From: Paragyromitra xinjiangensis | Lineage: Eukaryota; Ascomycota; Pezizomycetes; Pezizales; Discinaceae | Assembly (NCBI GenBank): GCA_038503065.1 | Contig: JBCAMK010000005.1 | Span: 1,116,001 to 1,180,000, forward strand | Length of the DNA stretch: 64,000 bases | Direction: 5' to 3' | In this document: in pieces, positions 18,900 through 29,505 of the stretch | How positions within the stretch are numbered: the stretch's first letter is position 1 | Layout: each line of letters opens with the position of its first letter | Notes under the pieces: generated by a model | Seen by the model: only the letters and a program-made list of their open reading frames with translations | The model's database searches: none | Told to the model about the DNA's origin: nothing | Translations under genes and position numbers: made by a program

Positions 18900-21195
18900 A
18901 ACCGACAACAACAACGCCAAAGTGACTTTTTGGTCACAACTCCACCAATTCTACTCCGATTAACGAGATTCTTGAAGATTCGGAATCAGCTCGCTGCCCC
19001 CGTTCGATCCTGCTATTGTACGCCTGGATCCGTCCAGTTTTGCAAAAGTTGTTGTCGAATTCGCTTATTTACCCCTCACTTCCAAAAACCTCACCAAATC
19101 TTGAGATTCTGCATCTTCTCATAACTCCACCAGTTTTCGTCCGATTAGCTCGACCCCGGGCTTTTTGGAACCGCCTCAGCGCGCCCGTTCGATCGCCCTC
19201 TCGTTCGTTCGGATCCGACCAGAACTGCAGAAGTTCTGCTCGATTTCCCACCCCCCTCCGCCAGGGACCCCCTCCAGGGCCCAGCACCAACCCCCCTACA
19301 CACCCCACCTTCTCCTGTCGGTTCAGGATCCTTCTCTATGTCTTCCTCTTCGTCTAGAGGCAGAGGGAGAGGCAGAGGCTTCAGGTCTCCCTCTTCTGTG
19401 ACCAGCTCACCCCAAAACTCGCTCCAAACGCCCTTTGGCGCCCCTACAACACCTCCAAACACCCGTTTTTCGCCTCTGCTCCATGGAGACCCAGAGCAAA
19501 CACCTACACAAGCCCTGCCACTTCGCCCAGCAGTCCCCCTACCTTACTATGCCTCCCTGCCCGCCACAGAGCCCACAGAGAGTGGCTCTGTTCTCCTGGA
19601 AGAGTCTGACTCTGACATGACGGACACTGAGGGACCCCTCACCTTCTCCACCACCCTACCTCCAGTCATCCAGATGGATGATTCTAACAGCAATTTAGAT
19701 CGCCTTGGTGCCATTGGTACTGGGGAGAACTACAACCCCTCCCTCTTCGCAGTGATGGATGAGCAGAACAGGCTCATCAAAGCACTCACAAAACGCGTCA
19801 AACAGCTTGAAAAAGCCATCAATACACCCCCACCAGCCCCTACTTTCCACAATGACCCTGCTCTAGTGGAAAAGGTGGCTACCCTCACCTCCAAGGTTGC
19901 AGACCTGGAACAGAAACGGACCCTTACAACCATTCTGGCCTCTGCCAACCTCCCCCTACCTCCAGCAGCTGCTCCCCCGCCAGCCACCACCTCCTGGGCT
20001 CAGGTTGCCTCTAAAAGGGCTCCTAGACCCGCCAGCAAGGCCTCCAAGCCTACCAAACAACCAGCAAACCCCCCAAAACGCGACCGTACCCTCATCATTA
20101 CCAGGAATGGTCTACCCATTCCTGATGACATCACCCCACTCCTCATTCGCAATGCAGTCAATGCTGCCCTGGAAAGGCCATTGATTGCAGAGGTGCGATT
20201 CACACCAGCTCACCATGTGCAGCTCATTGCTGTCACCTCCACCACCTCTGACTCCCTCCTTAAGCAAAGACAGAAGCTTGAGGAAGTTGTTCGCAACACC
20301 ATCCCCAATGCCAACAGCATGGAAAAGGAAGCAGTCCTGACCCAGGTTGTTGTGCACAACATTCCCACCTCCATTCCCTCTGGCGAAGAGGGCTTCCAGC
20401 AAATCAGATCTGAGGTTGAGCAGTTCAACCCAGGCACCACCCTACTCCGCGACCCCGCTGGCTCACTAGACCTGAGCAGAGAGAGGGGAAACAGGCATCC
20501 TCCATGGTTCTTACCATTGTGGGGAAGCAGCCTGCCACCACTGCCCTTGAGAGAGGGCTCTCCATGTTTGGACTTCGTCACAAAGTCACCAAATACCTTC
20601 GCTTTGGACCAGACACCCAATGTACTACCTGCCTGGCCTTTGGCCACCCACAACAACGCTGTACCAGCAAGACACCCTTCTGCAACATCTGTGCTGGGCC
20701 TCATACAGCATCCTCCCACTCCTGCGCAACCTCCTCTTGCACCATCAAGGGAGCTCCCTGCCTCCACACCATCATCCGTTGCAAGAACTGTAACGAACCG
20801 CATTGTGGTAACTTCTCTGGTTGCCTCAAACTCACCCAAGCCAGACTTAGTGCCAGCGAACGTCAGGATCGCATGGTAACTTAAGTTACACCCCACCCTT
20901 ATTGATGTATCCAACCTTCAGGGGTCTTCGGACCTGGTGGAAGGAGTGCTATAGGCACAAAGCAAGCGATGGTAAAGGAAGAATGCCCAGGGTAGTCTTG
21001 ACACTGTGAGAGGGAGTCATTAGATCAGGGTATTAACACATTCACTGATGACGAGCCTAGAAGAGGCTGAGTTGGAACTGGTGGAGGATTAGTTAGTTTT
21101 GTTTTCTGTTATGTTCCTGTTGGGTTTTCTTCTGCTGTACGCCATATCCGTTTCGGATGCATGCGAGTATGAACAATAAATAAATAAATAAATAA
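18900..21195 (+). mobile_element. LINE2 copy 1: ORF1-only non-LTR retrotransposon in TIR-C
   Basis: This 2296-bp element starts AACCGACAACAACAACG and ends in an (AATA)n-type tail. A 14-bp TAAGCCTCCGAATT lies on both sides (18886-18899, 21196-21209) and is a probable target duplication, although the same words recur in the host array. The 5' UTR holds two related units about 185 bp apart. There is a single ORF, then a 3' UTR of about 310 bp; no endonuclease or RT is present. Confidence 0.85.
19338..20884 (+). pseudogene. LINE2 copy 1 ORF1, one-base frameshift
   Basis: It starts MSSSSSRGRGRGRG, an Arg-Gly/Ser basic N terminus, followed by a probable coiled-coil region (LIKALTKRVKQLEKAI). The frame breaks near 20455, where one C is missing from a C run compared with LINE2 copy 2. 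The rest reads in the next frame at 20504-20884 with CCHC-type knuckles (CTTCLAFGHPQQRC, CNICAGPHTASSHSC, CKNCNEPHCGNFSGC). In the intact copy the product is 511 aa and should be an RNA-binding ORF1 protein. Confidence 0.85.
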
Positions 21196-22032
21196 TAAGC
21201 CTCCGAATTGACTGTTGAATAGGCTCCGAATTGACTGCTGAATAGACTCCAAATCCCGCTGAATTGACTGCTGAATTGACTGCTCAATAGACTCCGAATC
21301 AACACCTGAATAGGCTCCGAATTGGCTGTTTCTAAGCCTCTGAATCCCGCTGAATTGACTGTTGAATTGACTGCTGAATAGACTCCGAATAGACTCCGAA
21401 TCGGCTGTTTCTAAGCCTCCGAACCCTGCTGAATGGACTCCGAATTGGCCGTTTCTAAGCCACTGAATCCTACTGAATTGACTGCTGAATAGACTCCGAA
21501 TCGACACCCGAACCACTGCTGAATAGACTGCCGAATAGACTCCGAATAGACTGTGGAATAGGCTCCTGAATAGACTCCGAATTGACTCCCGAATGGACTC
21601 CGAATCCTGCCGAATTGACTGCCGAATAGGCTGCTGAATAGACTCCTGAATAGACTCCGAATTGACTGCTGAATTGACTGCTGAATAGACTCCGAATCGA
21701 CACCGAATCGGCTGTTTCTAAGCCTCCGAATCCCGCTGAATTGACTGCTCAATAGACTCCGAATCGACTCCCGAATGGGCTCCGAATTGACTGCTGAATA
21801 GGCTCCTGAATAGGCTCCGAATTGACTGCTGAATTGACTGCTGAATAGGCTCCCGAATAGACTCTGAATCCTGCTGAATTGACTGCCGAATTGACTCTGA
21901 ATCGGCCGTTTCTAAGCCTCCAAATCCTGCCAAATTGACTGCTGAATAGACTGCTGAATAGACTCCAAATCGACTGTGTGCCAGCGCCTGAAACAACTGC
22001 TGAATAGCAGACCAAACAATTGATTTAGGCAC
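21196..22032. repeat. Tandem array of GACTGCTGAATAGACTCCGA units in TIR-C
   Basis: The array has 21-27 bp units built from TGAATAGACTCCGAAT and GACTGCTGAATTGACT, mixed with GGCTGTTTCTAAGCCTCCGAA units. The same array in reverse orientation is at 48120-48900 in TIR-D. Long open frames on both strands follow from the stop-free unit and are not called as genes. Confidence 0.8.
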
Positions 22033-23549
22033 AGGTGGGTTTAGTGCGGGGGGGGGGGTTGCCTCTAGTGGCGACTACTTGATTTTGTACATAGAGATCC
22101 TGTAGTGTAGCTTTTCAATATATGTAGCCAAATTGATACCAATAATCATGTGCATTTGCGTGCCCCCAGTAGTATTATTGGCGCCCTACAGCCACCCTAC
22201 AACTGACCTACAAGCGATGGTGTGGTCCACGGGAATTGATAGAGCTCCAGGAAGGTCCGCCATCTATGGTAGGTTGTCCAAGGAGGTCCACGAGGGTCCG
22301 TGAGAAGTGGTGTGTGGTCCGGGAACCGTGTGCAAGGGTCCTTGGGATATGGCTGTTCCATGGACTGGCACTTGCCTCCATCTGGTCCGCGCCATCCATG
22401 AGGGTCCAGGAGCGCCCAGGAGCCAAGAATCGGTTTTGCTGATGCATATTGCGCAGGCAGCGGAAGCTCAGGCAGTGAATCAACCTATTGGCGCAGGCGC
22501 AGGAAGCTCAGGCAGCGAATTGACCATGTGGCGGAAGCGGCGGAAGCTGCAGCAGCGAATAGACCATATGGCGGAGGCGGCGGAAGCTCAGGCAGCAGAT
22601 CGACCATGTGGCGGAGGCAGTGAATCGACCTATTGGCGCAGGCTCAGGCTCAGGCTCAGGCAGCGAATTGACCATATGGCACAGCCGCAGGCAGCGCAGG
22701 CAGCGAATCGACCTATTGGCGCAGGCGCAGGAAGCTCAGGCAGCGAATCGATCAATTGACTGAGGCAGCGGAAGCTCAGGCAGCGGAAGCTCAGGAAGCG
22801 AATCGACCATATGGCGGAGGTGGAGGAAGCTTTGGCAGCAGATCGGCGACCTCCAGGAGGCGGCGGAAGCTCAGACAGCGGATCGATCAGCCAATTGAGC
22901 CGCCTCCTGAGCTCGCTTAGGCGGAAGCAGCGAGGCAGGCAGCCAGTGGAGGCGGAGGAAGCTGAAGCAGTGGATCAAAGCGAGTCTAGGAGACATATCA
23001 GCGAGAGTCAAATAAACAGAATCAAGACGTTACCTAGGAGGTTCTTTGCAAGCTGAGCTTAGTACTTCGGGCCTAAAAGTCACGATGTCAGCAAAGTACT
23101 ACGGTACAGCGAGGTGGGGAATGGAGGGAATAGGGGCAGGTATGGGAGGAGAGACGGGAAGGAATAGGGGGAGGTGGAGATTGCTGTCTTACTAGGAGTT
23201 GCTTTGGCGACGACTTGGCGATGACAAAGTGATGACTAAGTGATGACTAAGTGACCACAGAGTGATGACTAAGCGACCTCCAGATTTTTGAAAATTGCTA
23301 AGTGCCTAGGAGGCAAGTGAATTTTGCTAAGTCCCAGGCTTTTAGAGACTTAGAAAAAATTCGATCGAAAATTTACTCAGTGCTCAAGCTGCCACCCAGT
23401 GCTGTCGGATGGTGGGAGGTCGCCCGGGAAGCACTACAGGTACCAAGCGGCACCAGCGGGAAGCACAGCCTGCAGCTAGTTTCGCCTGGGCATGGCAGGC
23501 GGTTGGGCAGAATATGTACCTATTGGGCGCAATTTTTTTTTTACTAATG

Positions 23550-24214
23550 CACTTCCCGCACTCAAACCTTTTCATCAGGTGCTTCTCCCCATTTCATCCT
23601 GGATTCGCCCTCAACTCCTCCTAGGAGATCCCGCACCCCATCCCCATCTCCTGTGAAGCTGGTGACCTTTGGCACCAACTTTACCCTCCCCCTCATTGGC
23701 AAGAAAAGAACCCTCTCCAACCCTTCACCAGCTCCCGCTCGCTCGGGATCACCCAACAAAATGGCACAACCTGGAACCTCCACCGCGCAATCCCTCTTTA
23801 ACACAGGTCCTCAGGGCCTCACTACCGACTCACAATACGATGACGAGGCTCTCATGCACGAGCTTCCCGACGATTCTACCCCTAATTGGCTTCGCGACTT
23901 TTCAGCCTCCGAAGACTACATGCCTGAAATCCCTGACGATGGCAACACCGAACAATTCACGGCATGGCTGTTAAAATCCAGTTTTGCCCGCCTCAACACC
24001 CAAACCGAGGAAAACAACACCCTCCTTCTCGCCAAAGTCGCCAGGCAGGAAAATGACATCCTCAGGCTCATGAATCAAACTAAGATCCTTCAAGAAATGG
24101 TTGGCAAATTGTCCACCACACTCAATAACATGGCCGGAGTTCTTCGCAACATCGACAAAAATACAAACCAACTCACCCGCACCCCTGCATCAGCCAGCAA
24201 CCAGCAAACCCCCC
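23550..24214 (+). mobile_element. LINE1 fragment (5' UTR and ORF1 start)
   Basis: This matches LINE1 positions equivalent to 38766-39420: CACTTCCCGCACTC, the SPSPVKLVTFGTNFTLPL frame and MAQPG. ORF1 starts at ATG 23761 and is open to the right end, where it meets LINE2 copy 3 after a CAGCAAACCCCCC stretch. The left edge abuts the mutated end of TIR-B. Confidence 0.85.
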
Positions 24215-24909
24215 AACCGACAACAACAACGCCAAAGTGACTTTTTGGTCACAACTCCACCAATACTACTCCGATCGACGAGATTTTTGAAGATTCAGAA
24301 TCAGCTCACTGCCCCCGTTCGATCCTGCTATTGTACGTCTGGTTTGCACCGGATTTGCAAAAGTTGTTGTCGAATTCGCCTATTTACCCCTCTTTCCCCC
24401 AAAACCACACCAAATCCTGAGATATTGCAAAACCTCATATCTTCACCAATACTACTCCGATTGACTCGACCCCGGGCTTTCTGGAGTCCCCTCACTGTGC
24501 CCGTTCGATCGCCCTCTCGTTCGTCCGGATCGGAGCCGATTTGCAAAAGTTGTTGACACTTTCTGCTCCACCCACCCCCTCCAACTCCCTTTAGGGACCC
24601 CCCCAAACACCCCACCTCCTCCTGTCGGTTCAGGACCCTTCTCTATGTCTTCCTCTTCGTCTAGAGGCAGAGGAAGAGGCAGAGGCTTCAGGTCTCCCTC
24701 TTCTGTGACCAGCTCACCCCAAAACTCGCTCCAAACGCCCTTTGGCGCCCCTACAACACCCCCAAACACCCGTTTTTCGCCTCTGCTCCATGGAGACCCA
24801 GAGCAAACACCTACCCAAGCCCTGCCACTTCGCCTAGCAGTCCCCCTACCTCACTATGCCTCCCTGCCCGCCACAGAGCCTACAGACAGTGGCTCTATCC
24901 TCCTGGAAG
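24215..24909 (+). mobile_element. LINE2 copy 3, 3'-truncated by Gypsy B
   Basis: It starts AACCGACAACAACAACG as in the other LINE2 copies and keeps both 5' UTR units. The ORF1 start MSSSSSRGRGRGRG is at 24645. The frame is open for 88 codons, then the Gypsy B LTR begins at TGTAACGG (24910). The lost 3' part may lie on the far side of Gypsy B, outside the window. Confidence 0.88.
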
Positions 24910-25642
24910 TGTAACGGACCCACAAGGCTGTTACAAGCGAAAGGTAGAATAGACCCGGGCAGACGGAGAGGTACAAGGACCAGCATGAGTGGAGTAGCTA
25001 CCACATGCTAGGGAACACCAGTACCCCGCTGACCTGGTGGTTAGGAACATCCGGAGGTGCTAAGGCTGACAGGCCTGTAGCAGATCTCCGATGACATCAA
25101 ACACTTAGAGATGTGGTTGAGTTCCAAATCCACCTGTGCATGCCCCACCAGCTATGGCTGATAGGCGGCGCAATTGGGAGAACTATTCTAGCGGACACCT
25201 GACGCAACTATGGACTGATCAGCGCCATGCAAGTAGTCCTACAGGACTAGGCTGGCGGATCATAGAGTCCTGACTGGTAGAGCAGTGCATGAGGAGCGGT
25301 TGCACATGAGGTGCAGAACTCCAGCGGAATGTGAGAGAACACTTCCGAAGGGAACCGCCCATGATCACTGACAGGATTCAGGGTTAACCGGATCCCCCAG
25401 CTGAGTAGAACTGAGTAGAGGCGGCGAGCATGCAGTACTACAAGTACTGGCGAGCCCCGCCACCAGTTGCTCTTCTCCATCTTCAACCGGAGACCTAGTG
25501 ACGAGAATTACCGAGTTCCGCCCTTAAGATTATTGAGTATACTGCACGAAAATACTTTAAGATCTCAGCCTGACTTTAGTATAAGCAATGGCCGTTTTCC
25601 TACCTAGCCTTAATAGTTGTCTAGAGGACCACCCCCGTTACA
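24910..25642 (+). repeat. Gypsy B 5' LTR
   Basis: It is 733 bp, starting TGTAACGGACCCAC and ending ACCCCCGTTACA. It is homologous along its length to the solo LTR at 16802-17504. The words CTTAAGATTAT at 25523-25533 are the inverse complement of 25645-25655, just after the LTR. Confidence 0.85.
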
Positions 25643-25644
25643 GT

Positions 25645-25655
25645 ATAATCTTAAG
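25645..25655 (+). other. Possible self-priming PBS of Gypsy B
   Basis: Two bases after the LTR the sequence ATAATCTTAAG is the exact 11-nt complement of CTTAAGATTAT at 25523-25533 in the LTR. No TGG-type tRNA site is seen here. In the Tf1/sushi group the 5' end of the RNA folds back on such a site to prime reverse transcription. If this holds, R would begin near 25523. Confidence 0.5.
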
Positions 25656-25682
25656 AACTCAGTCACCTTGAGATCACTTATC

Positions 25683-27876
25683 ATGAGATCCTCCCGCAGA
25701 TCCGAAACCCCGGCGATCAATGCCCCGGTCCTTCCCCTTCAGATTACATGGGAGAAGAAGGAACTAGCAGTAGGAGAGACAGACATGACCCAACTAGTCC
25801 ACCGTCCGAAATCCACTATCCAAAGACATATCCCAGGCATCTCCACTCCATGGACAGACACATCAAAAGTCACCATAGCCGATTTCTTCGACGCATTTCA
25901 AGACCATCTCATGTCCCAGATCAACCTATTGGTTGGGGATACCACACAGACCATGAGAATGCTACAGGAACGGCAAGAAGTGGAGAATACCTTGTTGCGG
26001 GAAGCTGCTGAGTATTTGGACCGGAAAGTCCTCAACCTCCAGCAGCATCTACAACAGTTGCTGACGGACAAAGATGACCTCGCAACTGATCCCATGGATA
26101 TAGACCCCCCCAAAGTAGTTGGAATCCCTGACTACATCGGAGCACTACAGCAGGCCATCACAGAAGGCCGCCTACACATCACCGCACCCCCGAAACCAGC
26201 GGCAGGAAGAGAAAGATCTAGTAGTGTCTTTCTCTCAGATACCTTCCCAATCACCCTACCTACCACACCTACCAATAAAACAGACCTCCCATCGTTACCT
26301 CCTGCAGTTCAAAAACCAGCAGTTAGTTTCGCGCCCTCAGGCTCATCCTCCACTCCAATACCTCCGCAGACACCTAGAGGTCCCTTTTCTTATGGACCTT
26401 GGTCCCTTGCAGGCGGCAGTGGTTATACACCACCACCCCTCGATAGTGGTAGCTCATGGCTACCAAGAGGAACATACCCAAGGCCCTCGGAAGAAAGAAA
26501 GGAAGAAGGAGAAAGTAGTAAAGGAAGAACAGGAAGAGAAGCTAGTGAACAGCAAGGGCAGGGAAACGAAACCCAGGGAGGAGGAGCAGGAGGAGGTGAT
26601 GGAAATATAGGAGTAGGAGGAGGAGGAGACCCCGGTGATAGTAGCAGCAGCAGCAGTGAAGGAGGAGCAGATAGGGATCCGAAGGAGTGGAAAAAGTATT
26701 TCCGCAAAAAGCAGCGGAAAGCAGAGAAGAAGATGTTGGAGATGATGGCTACAGTTTTCAGCAGTGGCACCGGTCCCACCTCTACTGGGAGCCTCAGGGG
26801 GCGAGAACCCAAGGCACCTCAACCAAGCAAGTTTAAGGGAGAAGCTACTGATGTGGACCGATTCCTCCGGCAATGCGAAAATGTCTTCACCATTGAAGCT
26901 TCCAGTTTTCAGCAGGAATCAATCAAGATCCGCTACACTGGCAACCTTCTCGAAGGACATGCAGCAGTCAACTGGTATGAGGCCTACCATAACCTCATAG
27001 ACCAAGGTGCTGCCGATAGAGCTGCAGGACGACCTGTTCAGCTAGACCCTCACTGGAACCATTGGGTTACCTTTTCCAATTCCTTCCGATCATCCTTTGG
27101 TGATAGAGTCACCAGAGAAGAGGCGGTAGCTAAGTGGGATAAACTCTCCCAGACCGCTGGAATTGATGCTTTCCTGGACCAGATAGTCCAACTCATGTGG
27201 AAAACCGGTTATGCTGGCAAGGTTGTGGATGATAAAATATCCCAAGGCCTCACCGCTGAACTGGCTCTGGACTGGGCTAAGGTTGCAGTCAAACCTCAGT
27301 CCCTCCATGAGAGGATACAGATGATCCGCCACATGGGACATGTCCTGGAAAGACATAGGAAGGTCAGAGCCCCGGAGTCCAGGGCAACTGGAGAAGGAGG
27401 TGAGAAGAAGAAGAGATCCAGAGGTAGAGGCAAAGGTCAGAGTACCACCGCCTCCCCTGAGAACAAGTCCACTCCTGGGGGTAGTAACCCACCGCAGGAG
27501 AAGAAAGATAAAGCTGTGGAGCTAAAAGGTATGGCAGAGTCCAACCTCCCTTGATAAGACACCACATGCTAACCACCACTTGATAGGAATACCCGAGGGT
27601 ATCCTTTCCGATAGAAAGAAGGCAGATAAGTGCCTGAAATGCGGAAAGGGTGGACATGCATGGTTTAAGTGTTGGACTGCTGATCCGGTAACTGTTAGAG
27701 TTGCGGCAGTAAGAAAGAGGAAGAGAGGAACTGAGCTAGAGGCCAGTGATCCTCCGGAATCTAAGAAGGGAAAAGTTGCCACTGTATCTAGATCAGGACA
27801 GAGTTCCAGCAGTCTCAAACAGGAGACTGGTGTATTTACGGCAGTAGATGATGACAGTGGACCTGAAATCATCTAG
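25683..27876 (+). CDS. Gypsy B Gag, two exons joined across a 58-nt intron
   Basis: Exon 1 is 25683-27528 from ATG (MRSSRRSETPA); exon 2 is 27587-27876. Together they encode 711 aa. The N-terminal region is Pro/Ser/Gly-rich with an acidic Glu/Gly block; the capsid-like part begins PSKFKGEATDVDRFLRQCEN. The CCHC knuckle CLKCGKGGHAWFKC is entirely in exon 2. Without splicing the product ends eight codons past the donor and lacks the knuckle. So splicing may switch between Gag forms, and an unspliced genomic RNA must be packaged because the intron is retained in DNA. Confidence 0.82.
27529..27586 (+). other. Spliceosomal intron in Gypsy B gag
   Basis: Donor GTATGG, branch-like CTAAC at 27569-27573 and acceptor TTGATAG. 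It is phase 1, with an in-frame stop. The position is conserved with the intron of Gypsy A at 16686-16746. Confidence 0.8.
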
Positions 27877-28063
27877 CCTAGTCATTCTTTAGAATTATAT
27901 TTCGTTGGGCAGGACCCTATTGCTCCTACTGGTACTGAGGAGGGATAATATCCCGAAATTTGCTGGTCAAATATGCCAGTTCTCCCAAGCTATACCCAGA
28001 CATAGATATAGCCATCGCTAGCGATCATTGACACCCTGCGAACGGAAAGATACCTCTGCTACC

Positions 28064-29505
28064 ATGTCTACAGGCTACACTCCATTTCAAGGCGGCATAA
28101 GTAAGACCAGACCCGAGAGGTCAGTGGCAAAGCGCCAGAGAAGTCCCAGTCATGAAGACCACCCACCAACAAAGAGAAGAATGGAAGAACCCCCGCCAGA
28201 ACCCGTCCATGGGCAGAGACCCATCCTGAAGGCTGAGTTGAACTGGAAGGTGCGAAACCACATCAGCAGGTGCCATGGAAGGTTCCTGTTTGACACTGGA
28301 TGCACCGGTCCTATCCTCAGCGAAGAGTTTGTGAAGAAGGAGAAGATACCTGTGGAGCGCCGAGATTCTCCTATCCAGATGTTTGATGCCCAAGGTGACC
28401 TCATGATGGGAGCTGGCGAGTATTTTACTGCCACCCTCGACATGGTCATGGGCAAACATGAGGAGTTGATCCGGTGGGAGGTGGGACCTTTAGAAGAAGG
28501 CATCTCTGGATATCTTCCCATCTCATGGGCTCAGAAGCACAATCCAGACTTTGATTGGCATACTGGCCGCGTCAGGTGGAGGAGTGACTATTGCAAGAAG
28601 CATTGCATTCCCGCCGATGTCAGGATTGAAGCATGTGAAGACAGGGAGATGTTGGCCGAAGATAGGGCCAATGTACATCAGATTGGATCAGCAGTGTGGC
28701 ATGATGAGCAGGGCGGCGATGTGGGATTGAGGTTACCACCGGAGTACCGGGAATGGGCAGATGTGTTCAGCAATGAGAAGAGCTCAAAGCTGCCGGAGCA
28801 TAGTGCATTTGACCACCATATCAGATTGCAGCCCGGAACGAAACCACCTTTTGGGCCTCTCTACCCATGCTCTGAGAGTGAGCTGAAAGCCCTCCGGGAG
28901 TTTTTGAACAAAGCACTACCCTCTGGAAAGATCTCCAGGTCCAATTCCCCCGCCGCCGCTCCTATCCTGTTTGTGCCCAAGCCTAATGGTACCCTCCGCA
29001 TTTGTGTGGATTACCGGGGCTTGAACAAGATCACAATCAAGGACAAGTACCCACTTCCGCTGATGTCAGAACTGAGAGACAGGTTGACCACCGCCAGGGT
29101 CTTTACCAAGATAGACCTGAAGGATGGGTTCAACCTGCTAAGGATCGCCAAAGAGGATGAGTGGAAGACAGCTTTCCGGACCAGATATGGCTTGTATGAG
29201 TACAATGTCATGCCATTTGGTCTGTGCAATGCACCCTCCTCGTTCCAGGCTATGATCAATGAGGTTCTACATGACCTCCTAGATCTCGGAGTTATAGTAT
29301 ACTTAGATGATATACTTATATACTCCGAGAACATGGAAGGACACCAGTTCCTCGTCAAGAAGGTGTTAGGAAGGTTGAGAGAAGCCAACCTCCATGCCCA
29401 CATTGACAAGTCCTTCTTTCATTTGAAAGAAGTGGAATATTTGGGGTACAACATCTCCGAGCATGGCATCTCTATGTCCAAAGAGAAAGTCAATGCTGTC
29501 AGGGA
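28064..29505 (+). pseudogene. Gypsy B pol, first part: protease and RT (cut by LINE2)
   Basis: It starts at ATG 28064 in a good ACCATGT context; the frame is open a little upstream. Retropepsin FLFDTGCTGPILSEEF carries the DTG motif. RT shows ILFVPKPNGTLRICVDYRGLN, FTKIDLKDGFN, LYEYNVMPFGLCNAP and VYLDDILIY (YXDD), ending in SMSKEKVNAVR. Then LINE2 copy 2 interrupts it. The link between gag and pol is by separate ORFs, not an overlapping frame. Confidence 0.9.

Larger units (their letters stand above)
18081..22444. mobile_element. TIR-C: non-autonomous TIR transposon nested in TIR-B
   Basis: The ends CATCAGCAAAAC and GGTTTTGCTGATG are flanked by a duplicated CA (18079-18080 and 22445-22446), and removal restores a GACCATATTGCGCAGG repeat of TIR-B. 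It is 4364 bp, or about 2.07 kb without the LINE2 copy at 18900-21195. It is the inverse-oriented sister of TIR-D (47693-49641). It has no transposase. Apparent ORFs arise from its tandem array. Confidence 0.88.
17602..23549. mobile_element. TIR-B: degenerate relative of TIR-A, interrupted by TIR-C
   Basis: The left end CATCAGTAAAAATTGATAAAGCC and the right end TTTTTTACTAATG are mutated forms of the TIR-A ends. The internal sequence (17602-18080 and 22445-23549) follows TIR-A closely, including the GCGAATTGACCATATGG modules and the GTGATGACTAAG subterminal repeats. TIR-C sits in the array. The two flanks come from different elements (LINE2 scrap left, LINE1 fragment right) with no matching dinucleotide, so the locus was rearranged after insertion. 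Confidence 0.75.

Noticed and set aside
21109..22032. Several overlapping minus-strand open frames with SESIQQSIQ-like repeats
   Set aside because: They arise from a tandem repeat whose unit lacks stops; more than one frame is open and the repeat is inside a non-autonomous transposon.
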